From Natrinema salaciae (GTDB lineage Archaea; Halobacteriota; Halobacteria; Halobacteriales; Natrialbaceae): DNA of 64,000 nucleotides. Shown here piece after piece: positions 1 to 9,255 of the stretch. The first letter of the stretch is position 1; every line of letters starts with the position of its first letter. The position numbers and the translations under genes were made by a program. Where the stretch lies: positions 248,001 to 312,000 of the forward strand of contig NZ_FOFD01000001.1 in the NCBI RefSeq assembly GCF_900110865.1, in the 5' to 3' direction. The notes beneath the pieces are model-generated. The model did no database searches, was not told where the DNA came from, and was given only the letters and a program-made list of their open reading frames with translations.

Positions 1-790
1 CGGTTCCGAGAACCTCGCCGGATAGCTCCTCGATCGACGGCCCCTGCCCCATCGGCGGCGAACCGAGTTCGCCGTCGCCGTGTCCGGACTGGGTATCCCC
101 GCCGCTGTGACCGCCGTGATCCATCAGCGACAACGCGTCGGGGCTGCCCCGGTCCTCCTCGTCGATGGTCTCGAACGAGAGGTCGGTGATGTCTGCCCGC
201 GTGTACTCGAAGTCGACCTCGAGCGTCGCCGCGGCGTCCAGTCGGTCCTCGAACGCGCCGGTTCGATCGAGCGTAACGGGACCGACGCGGGCGCGGACCG
301 TGTACTCGCCTTCGCCTGGCAGTCGGATGTTGTCACCGTAGTGAAACCCCATCCGTTGTGAGATCATCGGCCACGGCGCGGAGATACCGGCGTCGACGAG
401 CGAGCCGTCCTGCAAGACCTCGATGGTCGGGTCCACCGGAAGGACGGTGTCCGTCTCCCGGTCCCAGACGGTCAGCATGAGATGGAGGCTATCGTCGGCG
501 TCGACTTCGACGAGCTGTTTGCCCTCGCTGGTCGCCTCGACGGTCCAGAACCGGTGGGGGAAGGTGTACGAGAGCGCGACGGCGTAATCGCCGTCGCTCG
601 CCGTCCCGTACATTCCCATCTCCTCGCGCGAGGCCGGCAGGTAGACGGCGTCCGGCCGATTCTCGACCAGCGGCGGGTTGGCCCAGGCCGACTCCTCCTC
701 GAAGCCGAGTCGCTCGAGACAGCCGGCGAAGCCGGCGGCTCCGGCCGCTCCGATCCCGGCCACGCCACGGAGATAACGCCGACGGTTCAT
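1..790 (-). CDS. P19/Tp34-like metal-binding Tat lipoprotein (partial, C-terminus outside window)
   Basis: The gene starts at an ATG at 790 and runs off the left edge, so the C-terminus is missing. It opens with a twin-arginine motif (MNRRRYLRG) and an AGC lipobox with Cys24, so it should be Tat-exported and lipid-anchored. The middle has a beta-sandwich-like pattern with Met/His motifs such as MGFHYGDN, typical of the periplasmic P19/Tp34 iron or copper binding family (haloarchaeal members are often labelled DUF7350). A His/Gly-rich stretch (MDHGGHSGG) near the end of the visible part could bind metal. It is divergent from a SCO-TlpA-CcdA cluster, which suggests joint work in copper or iron handling outside the cell. 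Family call is good; the metal is inferred. Confidence 0.8.
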   Translation of the reverse strand, partial: MNRRRYLRGVAGIGAAGAAGFAGCLERLGFEEESAWANPPLVENRPDAVYLPASREEMGMYGTASDGDYAVALSYTFPHRFWTVEATSEGKQLVEVDADDSLHLMLTVWDRETDTVLPVDPTIEVLQDGSLVDAGISAPWPMISQRMGFHYGDNIRLPGEGEYTVRARVGPVTLDRTGAFEDRLDAAATLEVDFEYTRADITDLSFETIDEEDRGSPDALSLMDHGGHSGGDTQSGHGDGELGSPPMGQGPSIEELSGEVLGT

Positions 791-972
791 TTGCCGAGGA
801 TTGGCGACCGTCGATAAAACGCCTGTTGGTTCACCGGTCGAAGACCGGCCGCGCCGAGGCAACGTCCGCCCGCTGTGTCAAGGCAACGTCCACCCTGCAA
901 GTCGAGGACGAGCGCCCGCCCTTCGGGAACCGAACCAACGAACCTTTGATCGCGCCACCCTACGAATCGAAT

Positions 973-1686
973 ATGGACCGGCGGACATACCTCGGCGCGG
1001 CCGGAATCGCGGGGCTTACCAGCGTTGCCGGTTGTCTCGGCGAGGCACTCGGCGGTGACGACGGGAACGGGGACGCGGGCCATCCTGACGCCGTTCTCGG
1101 ACCGCCAGAGCAGGATCTGAGCGACGCGTCACATCCGAGCTACGGCGACGAATATCCAGCAGCGACGCTCCCCGACCCGCTGTCCGGTGAGACGGTCTCG
1201 ACCGATCAGTTCGAGGGCGACCGCACCGTCTTGATGACGTTCCTCTATACGAGCTGTCCGGACGGCATGTGTCCCGCACTGGCGCTACGATTGCAACGCG
1301 CCCAGGCGGCCGCGGCCGAGAACGGGTACAGCGACGAGGCCGCGTTCCTCGCGATGACGTTCGATCCCGAACGGGACACCGCGGAGAAACTGCGGACGTT
1401 CGCCGAGCGGCGGAGCATCGACTACGAGGCCGATAATTGGCACTTCCTGCGGCCCGAGCGGTACGAGGATGCGCAATCGATCGTCGACGAGACGTACGGA
1501 ATTCCCGAGGAGTCACTGGAAAAGAACTACGACCACGATTACGAGAACGTCGAGTACACCTTCCCGCATCTCCCCTATATCTTCCTCGTCAACGAAGCGG
1601 GGATCGTCGAGCGCGTTTACGTCAGAGGCCATTCCGTCGAAGTGTCGCGTCTCGTCGACGACTTCGAAACGGTGGTGAACGGGTAG
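973..1686 (+). CDS. SCO1/SenC family protein, Tat-exported
   Basis: SCO proteins are thioredoxin-fold chaperones that deliver copper to, or reduce, the CuA site of cytochrome oxidase. The 237-residue product starts with MDRRTYLG and a GC lipobox, so it is a Tat lipoprotein; an in-frame start at 826 would bury the signal and was not used. The redox site reads TSCPDGMCP, with four residues between the cysteines, whereas the usual SCO motif is CxxxC. A conserved histidine candidate lies in FPHLPYIFLVNEAG near the C-terminus. The stop codon abuts the ATG of the TlpA-like gene, so 973-2905 is probably one operon. Family call is firm; the exact role with this altered spacing is open. Confidence 0.85.
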   Translation: MDRRTYLGAAGIAGLTSVAGCLGEALGGDDGNGDAGHPDAVLGPPEQDLSDASHPSYGDEYPAATLPDPLSGETVSTDQFEGDRTVLMTFLYTSCPDGMCPALALRLQRAQAAAAENGYSDEAAFLAMTFDPERDTAEKLRTFAERRSIDYEADNWHFLRPERYEDAQSIVDETYGIPEESLEKNYDHDYENVEYTFPHLPYIFLVNEAGIVERVYVRGHSVEVSRLVDDFETVVNG

Positions 1687-2229
1687 ATGCGCAGACGGGA
1701 TGTCATCGCCGGAATCGGCAGCCTCGGTGTGGTCGGTGGCGCGAGTGCGGTCGCTATCGGCGGCGTCCCCTCGTTCGGGAGTACCGAGGACGCCGACCCC
1801 GTCGAGCCACAGATGGTGGAGACGATCGACGCGCCGGGCAGCGAGGCCGGCGAGGTGCGCGTGCCGGCGTCCGACCAGCCGACGTTCATCGACTTCTTCG
1901 CGACGTGGTGCCCTCCCTGTTCCGAGCAGATGCCCGCTCTCATCGAGGCTCACGAGCGAGTCGGCGACGACGTATTGTTCATGTCTGTCACGAACGAGAA
2001 CGTCGGCGGCTCGGTCACGAAAGAAGAGGTCGCAGACTGGTGGGCGGACCACGACGGAAACTGGACGCTCGGCATCGATCCGATCAGAGACCTGAGCGCC
2101 CAGTACTCGATCGGGGGGCTCCCGTACGCCGTCGCGATCGACGTCGACGGGCGCGTTCAGTGGTCGGACAGCGGTCGGAAGTCCGCGGACGAATTCGTCG
2201 ACGGCATCGAACGAGCGATCGAGAACTAA
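1687..2229 (+). CDS. TlpA-like thiol-disulfide oxidoreductase, Tat-exported
   Basis: This is a 180-residue thioredoxin-fold protein with an N-terminal Tat signal (MRRRDVIAGIG), the WCPPC active site near residue 75 and a cis-proline loop GLPYAV near the C-terminus. It lacks a clear lipobox and may be anchored by its uncleaved signal. Such proteins reduce apocytochrome or copper-site thiols outside the membrane with electrons passed by CcdA. The start ATG follows the stop of the SCO gene with no gap, and the CcdA gene begins one base after its stop, so the three genes form a redox relay operon. Confidence 0.88.
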   Translation: MRRRDVIAGIGSLGVVGGASAVAIGGVPSFGSTEDADPVEPQMVETIDAPGSEAGEVRVPASDQPTFIDFFATWCPPCSEQMPALIEAHERVGDDVLFMSVTNENVGGSVTKEEVADWWADHDGNWTLGIDPIRDLSAQYSIGGLPYAVAIDVDGRVQWSDSGRKSADEFVDGIERAIEN

Positions 2230-2230
2230 C

Positions 2231-2905
2231 ATGGTCGATACGACACTCGCGACGTCGATCGCGTTCGGACTGACCTCCGGGATCGCGACGTTCTTCTCCC
2301 CGTGTTCCTACCCGCTCCTGCCGGGCTACGTCGGTTTCTACGTCAGTCAGACCGACGGCGACCGCGCGTCGCTCGGCGGCGCGCTCAGCCGGGGACTGAT
2401 CGCCGGTCTGGGCGTGTTGGTCACCTTCGGCGTCTTACTCGGGGCGACGTTCTGGGTCGGCTACTCGACGCTGTCGCAGATCACCCTGTTCGAGGTCATT
2501 GCCGGTCTCGTCCTGATCGCGTTCGGACTCCTGATCGTCTTCGACCGCGCGCCGTCGCCGTCGATCGCGCTCCCGAAGCGGCGCTCGAGCGTGCTCGGAT
2601 TCGCGATCTTTGGCGTCGGCTACGCGCTGGCGGCGGCTGGCTGTGTCGCGCCGGTGTTCTTCGGCGTCGTCACCCGCGCCCTCTCGCTGCCGACGACCGG
2701 GGCGGCGGTCCTCCTCGGAACGTACGTCGGGAGCTTCGTCGTGCTCATGGTGTCGCTGACCGTCGCGACGGGGATGGGGCTGGTCGCCGGTGCCGGCCGG
2801 CTCGCGGCGTACACCGGACTGCTGAAACGCCTCGCGGGGGCCGTCATGATCGTCGCCGGCGTCGGACAGCTCTATCTCGCGATCGTCGTTCTCGACGCGC
2901 TCTGA
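2231..2905 (+). CDS. ccdA: CcdA/DsbD-type cytochrome c biogenesis membrane protein
   Basis: A 224-residue polytopic membrane protein with about six hydrophobic segments. It has the family motifs: FFSPCSYPLLPGY near residue 20 in the first helix, and AAGCVAPVFFG near residue 140, each carrying one of the paired redox cysteines. CcdA moves electrons from cytoplasmic thioredoxin across the membrane to extracytoplasmic thiol proteins; here the likely acceptors are the TlpA-like and SCO proteins encoded just upstream. Length fits the short CcdA class rather than full DsbD. Confidence 0.9.
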   Translation: MVDTTLATSIAFGLTSGIATFFSPCSYPLLPGYVGFYVSQTDGDRASLGGALSRGLIAGLGVLVTFGVLLGATFWVGYSTLSQITLFEVIAGLVLIAFGLLIVFDRAPSPSIALPKRRSSVLGFAIFGVGYALAAAGCVAPVFFGVVTRALSLPTTGAAVLLGTYVGSFVVLMVSLTVATGMGLVAGAGRLAAYTGLLKRLAGAVMIVAGVGQLYLAIVVLDAL

Positions 2906-3106
2906 CGCGCCTCGAGTCCGCCCGGCGCGGGATCGGAGCCGACTCCGGAACCAGCGGTCGGCGTCTCCCGATGCCGACCGAGCGATCGACGGACACAGTC
3001 GACCGACGTGGTCGACGGGTGCTCCCGTTATGTCCGGGACGAAACACTATTAATCCAAACTGTTATGGGGGCGTTTTTATATGCTGCCGTCTGTAGGTGT
3101 CGGGTC

Positions 3107-3238
3107 GTGAGCCGATACCGCTGCCCGAACTGTCTCGAAGAGGACGGTGAAGTGACCGACAGATCCGTGACCGAAGCGGGGCTGAAACGGCAGTTCGAGT
3201 GTCGGAGCTGCGACCATCGTTGGACCGTCGTCTTTTGA
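3107..3238 (+). CDS. Zinc-ribbon mini-protein (43 aa)
   Basis: The product has two CxxC knuckles (CPNC and CRSC) separated by about 25 residues, the layout of a rubredoxin-like zinc ribbon. I chose the GTG at 3107 because a TATA-like box (TTTTTATATG, about 3074-3083) lies roughly 28 nt upstream, which would make the mRNA leaderless. An in-frame ATG at 3065 is upstream of that box. Haloarchaea encode many such small zinc proteins; no function can be assigned from sequence alone. Confidence 0.65.
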   Translation: MSRYRCPNCLEEDGEVTDRSVTEAGLKRQFECRSCDHRWTVVF

Positions 3239-3318
3239 TGTCGGTGTTGGGCCGATCGCCGGCAGGCAACGGCAGGTCCGGGATGTATGCTGGTGTCGCC
3301 CGAACGAGTACGCGAACG

Positions 3319-3741
3319 ATGCATCAGGATTTGCTTCTCGCGACCGACGGGAGCGACGCCGCCGAGCGGGCGGCCGATCACGGTATCGAACTCGCGAGCG
3401 AACTCGGTGCGACCCTGCACGTGCTGTCCGTTTCGGAGGACGGTCCGCAGGCAGCGAACAAACAGGACAAACTGCGGTCAGATCCGGAGGACGAGGCCGT
3501 GACGGCCGCGGAACGAACCAAAGAAGCGGCGGAACGGGACGGCGTCGACGTGACGACGGACATTCGCCACGGCGTCCCACAGGAGCAGGTCGTCGACTTC
3601 GCGGAGACGAACGCCGTCGATATGATCATCGTCGGAACGGCCGGCCGATCCGGTCTGGACCACCTGATCTCCGGCAGCGTCGCCGAGGAAATCGTTCGGA
3701 ACGCGCCGGTTCCGGTCCTCACCGTCCGCGACCGGTCCTGA
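3319..3741 (+). CDS. UspA-family universal stress protein
   Basis: This 140-residue single-domain Usp starts MHQDLLLATDGSD, with the acidic ATP-site residue in TDGS. It ends with the nucleotide-binding signature GTAGRSGLDHLISGSV (G-x2-G-x9-G-S) followed by PVPVLTV. That signature predicts an ATP-binding Usp. An in-frame start at 3199 would add 40 residues that overlap the zinc-ribbon gene and lack similarity to the family, so ATG 3319 was used. The physiological partner is unknown. Confidence 0.88.
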   Translation: MHQDLLLATDGSDAAERAADHGIELASELGATLHVLSVSEDGPQAANKQDKLRSDPEDEAVTAAERTKEAAERDGVDVTTDIRHGVPQEQVVDFAETNAVDMIIVGTAGRSGLDHLISGSVAEEIVRNAPVPVLTVRDRS

Positions 3742-3950
3742 CGGATCGCGGTGCTGGTCCCGCGGATTCCCAATCCCGTGTTACGCCCGCGTACGAGAGC
3801 GATACTTAACCGACGTGCGTCCGATCCAGCCGCTATCGTGGCCGCTCGTTTCGCTCGCGTCATCGTCGGACCGGCCGCCGACTCGGCGGACGGCCGACCG
3901 TGGCCGACGCTACCGGTCGACCGCGTGTGGGTGCCGGAGGTGCACGGCCG

Positions 3951-6900
3951 GTGAGCGACGGCACTGTGACCGTCGTCGACGACGCGCCGTGCGTGCTCGT
4001 CGTCGGCGACACCGAGCCGGTCGACGACGCGATGGACGCCCTCGCGACGGGATTCGATGGTGCCACACTGCTCCGAGAGCGAACGCTCGAGGGTGCGCTG
4101 GAGCGACTCACCGATCGCGAGGTGCACTGTCTCGTCTGCCCGTTCGTCGCGCCGGACGAGCGATCGGGCTCGGGGGAGTCGCTAGTCGAGCGGCTCGCAG
4201 CCCGGGCGGACGACCGCCCGATCGTCGCCGTGGTCGACGGTGGGGAGGCCGATCGAGCGCTCGCGGCCGGGGCGAGCGACGTCGTCGACCGCGACGAGTC
4301 CGCGACGGTGCTGACCGCCCGCGTCGAGACCGCCGCCGAGCGAGAGCGATACCGGCTGGCCGCGTCGCGACCGGCCCACAGGTATCGGTCGATCCTCGAG
4401 CACGCCGCGGCGATCGTCTGGGTCCTCGACGCCGACGGCGGCGTCGAGTACGCGAGTCCAGCCGTCGAGTCCCGGATGGGGTACACGCCGACCGAACTCG
4501 AGCGAACGACGATCACCCGGCTCGTCCACCCGGACGATCGCGACGCCGCCCGCGAGGCGCTCGCGTCCGTCGCCGCGGCCCCCGTCGGGACGACCGAACG
4601 CCTCACCCTCCGGCTCGGTCACGCCGACGGCACCTGGCACGTCTCGGAACTCGCCTGCACCAATCGACTCGAGGACCCGGCCGTCGACGGGATCGTCGTC
4701 ACTCGAACCGGCGTCCCGTCGGCGACGGCCGACGCCGTCGGCGACGGCGCTCGGGCGGGACTCGATCGGCTCGCTGCCCCGTTTTTCGCGATCGGTCCGC
4801 GCGGCGAACTGCAGTACGCCAACGAGGCGGCGATTCGCCTGGTACCCGGTATCGATCGGTCGAGTGACGACGGCGTTCCGACGGGCGCAGTCGTCTGGGA
4901 GCTCCTCCCCCCAAATCTCGGCGGGACGATCGCCGACAGCGTTCGCGAGGCCGAAACGACCGACTCGGTCGTCGAAACCGAGACGACCGTCCCCTCGATC
5001 GAGGGACGCCTCGCGATCGCCGTGCATCCCGGCGACGACGGTGTTTCGATCTGGGCGAGGGAACGCACGCCCGAGGACGCGGCGTCGCCAGCCGCGGGGG
5101 ACCGCGATCGCCTCGCCCTCCTCGAGTCCGTCGTCGACGCGCTGGACGACGGACTCGCCGTGCTCGAGGGGTCGACCGTTCGGCTGGCGAACCCGGCCCT
5201 GCTGGAGCTCGCCGGTGCGGACGCGCTCGTCGGTCGGGACGTCGCGGACCTGTTCGACGACGAACTCGCGGCGGCGGTTCGAGAGCGGGCCCGATCGGCG
5301 GTCGTCAGGTGGATGGACCCCGTTTCGGGGACGCTCGAGCCCGACCGGGACGGCGCGCCGGTCCCGGTCGACGTGGTCGCGATTCCGCTGCCGGGTCCGG
5401 ATCGAACGCTCTGCGTCGTCCGGGACGGACGCAACGGCCCGAGAGCCGCGCTGCCGGTGGTCCGGCGAACCGTCGCGGCCCTCCGCCGTGCCGACACACC
5501 GGTCGCCGTTCGCGAGGCCGTCGTCGATGCGATCCGCGAGTTCGCGAGCGCCGACGTCGCCGTCTGGTACCACGGGGATGCGGACCGGCTTCGCCCGGCG
5601 GCCGTCTCGACGGCTACGGACCGCGCCTCCGACGCTCAGCCCGCCCGTAGCCCCGACGCTGGGCCGTCGATCGAGCCCCTGTCGATCGACCCCGACGGGA
5701 CCCCGCTGTCCGATCTTCTCGAGGGAGGGAGGCCGACCGTCTTCGATCGATCGGCGTTCGCCGACGTGCTCGCGCGAACCGGAGTCCGCGCCGAACGGGT
5801 TCTGGCCGTCCCGGTCGCGGGTCGAGGCGTCGTCCTCGCGACCAGCACGGAGCCGATGGCCTTCGGCGGGCTCGATCTCGATCCGATCGACGCCTTGTCG
5901 GACGCCGGCGCGGTCGCGCTCGAGTCCCTCGAGCGCGCCGACGACCTGCGGGCGTGCCGACACGATCGATCGCGGCTGCAGACCGTGGCGGAGCGGGCGG
6001 AACGGCTCCGGGAGACCGAACGGTCGATGCTGCGCGCAGACACGCGCGAAGACGTCGAGCGACGGCTCTGCGAGGCGGCCGTCTCGCTGGGAGCCCTCGA
6101 GTCCGACGACGGCATCGAACTCGCCTGGGTCGGCCGCGCGGACGACGGTCCCGAGACCCTCGAGCCGACGACGTGGGCCGGTCGCGACGGCGAGTTCCTC
6201 GAGTCGACGACGGTTCCGCTCGGACCGGACGTCGGTGCGCCGGCGGGGACCGCGGCCGCGACTCGCGAACCAGCCCTGATCCAGGACCTCGCGACGAGCG
6301 AGACCGCCCGCGGCGATGCCGCTGAAGCGGGCCGGACGTGGCGTCGCCGCCTTCTCGAACGCGGCTTCCGATCGGCGCTGAGCGTCCCGATCTCGTCCGG
6401 AGCGTTCCACCACGGCACGCTGACCGTGTACGCGGGGCGACCGTCGGCGTTCGACGAGCGGACGCGGCGGGTCTGCACTCACCTCGCGTCGATCGCTGGC
6501 AGCGCGATCGGCGCACTTCGGACGAAAGCGGCGTTGCTCGCCGATCGGGTCACCGAACTCGAGGTCGTCTGTCGGGACGACGCGGAACCGCTGTCCGCGA
6601 TCGCGCACCGACTCGGGGAGCGCCTCGACGTGCGAGCCGTGGTCCCCCGGTCGTCGGGCGGGTCGACGGTGTTCTGTTCGGTCGCGGCGGCCGAATCGGC
6701 CGCCGTCCGCGCTCCGATCGAGTCACTCCCGGCGGTCGACTCGGTCTCGATCGTCGGCCAGGAGAACGGTGATCCCGTCCTCGAGATCGTCCTCCCCGCG
6801 GCGACGGCTCCCCCCATCGCGCGGACGGTCGCGGACCACGGCGGCGTGCTCCGCTCGGTCACGCCGGTCGACGAACGGACCAGGCTCGCGATCGACCTCG

Positions 6901-7220
6901 GCGATCCGATCGGCGTTCGGCCGTTCGTGCAGGCGCTCGAGCGGGTCCACCCGGGGACGGAACTGCTCGCCCGCCGGGAACGAGACCGATCGCCGCGCTC
7001 GGCACGAGTCGTCGATGCGCTGATCGACGAACTCACGGACCAACAGCGGCGGACGCTCGAGGCGGCGTACTACGGCGGCTTCTTCGAGTGGCCGCGCGAA
7101 CACACGGGTGAGGAGGTCGCCGAGTCGCTCGGGATCTCCCAGCCGACGTTCAGCCGCCACCTCCGGACGGCCGAGCGCAAGCTGTTCGAGCTGTTGTTCG
7201 ACGGATCGACCGGCGACTGA
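3951..7220 (+). CDS. Large PAS/GAF multi-domain BAT-type transcriptional regulator
   Basis: A protein of about 1,090 residues with an N-terminal receiver-like region (roughly 1-115) and three PAS-like segments (YRSILEHAAAIVWVLDADG, LDRLAAPFFAIGPRG and LLESVVDALDDGLAVLEG). Two GAF-like domains follow, then a C-terminal bacterioopsin-activator HTH (HTH_10), with LTDQQRRTLEAAYYGGFFEWPR and ISQPTFSRHLRTAERK. No histidine-kinase core is present, so it is a one-component sensor that binds DNA itself. The start is uncertain: GTG at 3951 is used, GTG at 3900 is in frame. The PAS domains could sense light, redox or a small ligand. A second HTH_10 gene follows on the same strand. Confidence 0.85.
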   Translation: MSDGTVTVVDDAPCVLVVGDTEPVDDAMDALATGFDGATLLRERTLEGALERLTDREVHCLVCPFVAPDERSGSGESLVERLAARADDRPIVAVVDGGEADRALAAGASDVVDRDESATVLTARVETAAERERYRLAASRPAHRYRSILEHAAAIVWVLDADGGVEYASPAVESRMGYTPTELERTTITRLVHPDDRDAAREALASVAAAPVGTTERLTLRLGHADGTWHVSELACTNRLEDPAVDGIVVTRTGVPSATADAVGDGARAGLDRLAAPFFAIGPRGELQYANEAAIRLVPGIDRSSDDGVPTGAVVWELLPPNLGGTIADSVREAETTDSVVETETTVPSIEGRLAIAVHPGDDGVSIWARERTPEDAASPAAGDRDRLALLESVVDALDDGLAVLEGSTVRLANPALLELAGADALVGRDVADLFDDELAAAVRERARSAVVRWMDPVSGTLEPDRDGAPVPVDVVAIPLPGPDRTLCVVRDGRNGPRAALPVVRRTVAALRRADTPVAVREAVVDAIREFASADVAVWYHGDADRLRPAAVSTATDRASDAQPARSPDAGPSIEPLSIDPDGTPLSDLLEGGRPTVFDRSAFADVLARTGVRAERVLAVPVAGRGVVLATSTEPMAFGGLDLDPIDALSDAGAVALESLERADDLRACRHDRSRLQTVAERAERLRETERSMLRADTREDVERRLCEAAVSLGALESDDGIELAWVGRADDGPETLEPTTWAGRDGEFLESTTVPLGPDVGAPAGTAAATREPALIQDLATSETARGDAAEAGRTWRRRLLERGFRSALSVPISSGAFHHGTLTVYAGRPSAFDERTRRVCTHLASIAGSAIGALRTKAALLADRVTELEVVCRDDAEPLSAIAHRLGERLDVRAVVPRSSGGSTVFCSVAAAESAAVRAPIESLPAVDSVSIVGQENGDPVLEIVLPAATAPPIARTVADHGGVLRSVTPVDERTRLAIDLGDPIGVRPFVQALERVHPGTELLARRERDRSPRSARVVDALIDELTDQQRRTLEAAYYGGFFEWPREHTGEEVAESLGISQPTFSRHLRTAERKLFELLFDGSTGD

Positions 7221-7445
7221 GCCGCTCGCCGTCGGGTAGCTCACTGTTACCCGGTGAAACGCTCGGGTAATTCGGTCTTTCCCGATGCGCGCGATGACGA
7301 CAGTGGGGTGATAGATGAATAGGTATTCGGCGCAGCCGCGGGGTCGATTCCGTGTATAGCGTCCACGACCATGTACTCGGCATCTAATGTGGCATTCGAT
7401 GAGTGCGTTCGCGGTAACACGAAATTACGACGGCCATCTCCCCGG

Positions 7446-8198
7446 ATGGCGGATGGTCCCGTGAGCATCGACACCGCCGATACCGACGAACTGGCGGAGG
7501 CCGAGGGCGTAACCGATGCCAGCGCCGACCGCGCGACCGGCGTTCGGTCACGGGCCGAAGGCGGGATCGTCGCCCAGCTTCGACTCGATCACCCGGACCT
7601 GTTCCTGCAGCCGACCCTCCGGAACGCACCGGACGTCTCCGTCGAGCCCGACTACTGGACGACCGTCGAACCGGACCGCACGTTCGTCTTTCTCACCGTC
7701 CAGGGAACCGCCTTCGAGGGCTTCGAAACCGCCCTCGAGACGGACCCGACCGTCACCGATCCGGTGCTCGTCGATCGCTATCCCGACCGACGGGTCTATC
7801 GGGTCACGCTCACCGACCGCGCGACGACGTTCGTCGCCGAAACCGCCCGCGTCGGCGGCCGCCTGCTCGAGCTCTCCGCCGCTCGAGACGGGTGGCTCGT
7901 CCAGCTTCGCTTCCCCGACCGGGAACGACTCGTCGCGTTCAACGACGTCTGTCGCGAGCGCGATATCTCGGTCACAGTCGACCACCTCCGCATCTCCGAC
8001 GACGACGACGACGGCGTCGTCGCCCTGACCGACAAACAACAGGAACTGCTCGCAGTGGCCCACGAGGAGGGGTACTTCGACGTTCCGCGCGGCATCTCCC
8101 AGGACGAACTCGCGGACCGGCTCGACGTCTCGAAGTCGGCTGTGTCCCAGCGACTGCGGCGCGCGATCGGCGAACTCTGCACGTCGACCCTTTCCTGA
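7446..8198 (+). CDS. HTH_10 (bacterioopsin activator-like) transcriptional regulator
   Basis: A protein of about 250 residues. The N-terminal half, starting near GIVAQLRLDHPDLFLQPTL, resembles the GAF/HTH-associated domain of BAT-like regulators. The C-terminal end carries LTDKQQELLAVAHEEGYFDVPRGIS and VSKSAVSQRLRRAIGEL, a typical HTH_10. The start ATG at 7446 is preferred over ATG 7371 because the first 25 residues of the longer form look non-coding, but this is not decisive. It lies 225 bp after the large PAS/GAF regulator, which uses the same DNA-binding domain type. Confidence 0.8.
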   Translation: MADGPVSIDTADTDELAEAEGVTDASADRATGVRSRAEGGIVAQLRLDHPDLFLQPTLRNAPDVSVEPDYWTTVEPDRTFVFLTVQGTAFEGFETALETDPTVTDPVLVDRYPDRRVYRVTLTDRATTFVAETARVGGRLLELSAARDGWLVQLRFPDRERLVAFNDVCRERDISVTVDHLRISDDDDDGVVALTDKQQELLAVAHEEGYFDVPRGISQDELADRLDVSKSAVSQRLRRAIGELCTSTLS

Positions 8199-8212
8199 GC
8201 CGAGTCACCAGG

Positions 8213-8280
8213 GGCTCGAGTCGTCTCCGGCTCCGTATCGGCGGCTCGAGTTGTCTCCGGCTCCGTATCGGCGGCTCGAG
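8213..8280 (+). repeat. Tandem 30-bp repeat, about 2.3 copies
   Basis: Units begin at 8213, 8243 and 8273 (the last truncated), each starting GGCTCGAGT. The two full copies differ at one base (C/T at unit position 10). The repeat sits just downstream of the HTH_10 gene stop and does not encode a recognisable peptide. Confidence 0.85.
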
Positions 8281-8451
8281 TCGGTTCCCGCCGCGTCTGG
8301 ATCGGGTCTCCGTTCGGTGGGGGAAGCCATCGCCTCGACGGCCGTCGGTGAACGCGAGAGAAAAATCGAATCGGCGATCGGGTCGTCCGTCGTCCCGTGC
8401 CGGCGTCGATCGAGCGTGCCCCCCGTCTCGATCCGGCCGCTCGGCGGCGGG

Positions 8452-8631
8452 TTACTCGTCGTCGTCGTCCTTCATCGAGCCGAGCTGGTCGACCAGCTCG
8501 TCCGTCGAGACGTCGGATTCGAACGACATCTCACCGTGATGATCGTTTTCGTGGACGTTGACCGCTTCGACGTCCTCGTCGTCGGTCGTCTGCTCCTGTT
8601 GTTCTGATTCGTCGTAGCTACCAAAACCCAT
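8452..8631 (-). CDS. DUF5786 family small acidic protein
   Basis: A 59-residue protein starting MGFGSYDESEQQEQ, the hallmark opening of the haloarchaeal DUF5786 family. It is acidic, ends in DDDDE, and contains a His-rich stretch (NVHENDHHGEM). The start ATG at 8631 matches the family; a longer frame up to 8709 adds unrelated residues. A T-rich element (CACCTTTTGC on the coding strand) lies about 27-35 nt upstream and may be the TATA box. Function is unknown. Confidence 0.85.
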   Translation of the reverse strand: MGFGSYDESEQQEQTTDDEDVEAVNVHENDHHGEMSFESDVSTDELVDQLGSMKDDDDE

Positions 8632-9255
8632 ACGCGCCCTTTCCGCCCCACCGCAAAAGGTGTGGTGGTTTGGTCCGTGTCGCGCCGCTTCATATCTGAT
8701 ATCACACACGTTCTACGACCGCCGCCGTCCGCGCTGCGGGTCGATTCGACGGGCGACCGCCCCGAACTGGGACGACGCGCTCACGATCACTCGTTGACGT
8801 ACCCTACCGGCGGTTGGCTGCCGATACGGGCCGTTCGGCGCTCCGTACTCGAGCGCGGGTCGACTGTTCGTTCGGCGTACTTTTCCGCCAGATCCGCGTG
8901 TCTGTGGAAAACCGACGATACAGCGGCACTAATCGAGGGTTCGTTTTCGAAGACGGAGCCAACGGGAGTCGGGCCGCGGGACGCGAGCCAACGATCGTCG
9001 GCGGCCAGCGGCTGAGTACCCGAGGGCTACAGCGTTCAGTAGTCCGTCTATAGTAATGGGTTCGGGAGGTTTGCATTCCGCTCATGGTTGCGTACCGTCC
9101 GCCATCTCGAACACCCGCTATGGATCAGCAGTACATCAGGCCGTGTCTCTCACCGCTCTCGGGGAACAGTCGAGCCGACGGCGCGTCGGCGGAAACCGAA
9201 ACCGTGACCGGGCCGCACGACCGCACCGAACGGCCCGCCGATCGGTGAGTAGCCG
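8632..9255. other. Intergenic region upstream of glmS
   Basis: No convincing gene. The open frames here are Arg/Ser-rich shadows. A TATA-like TCTATAGTA at about 9047-9055 points rightward and could start a glmS transcript with a leader of about 180 nt. Confidence 0.5.
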
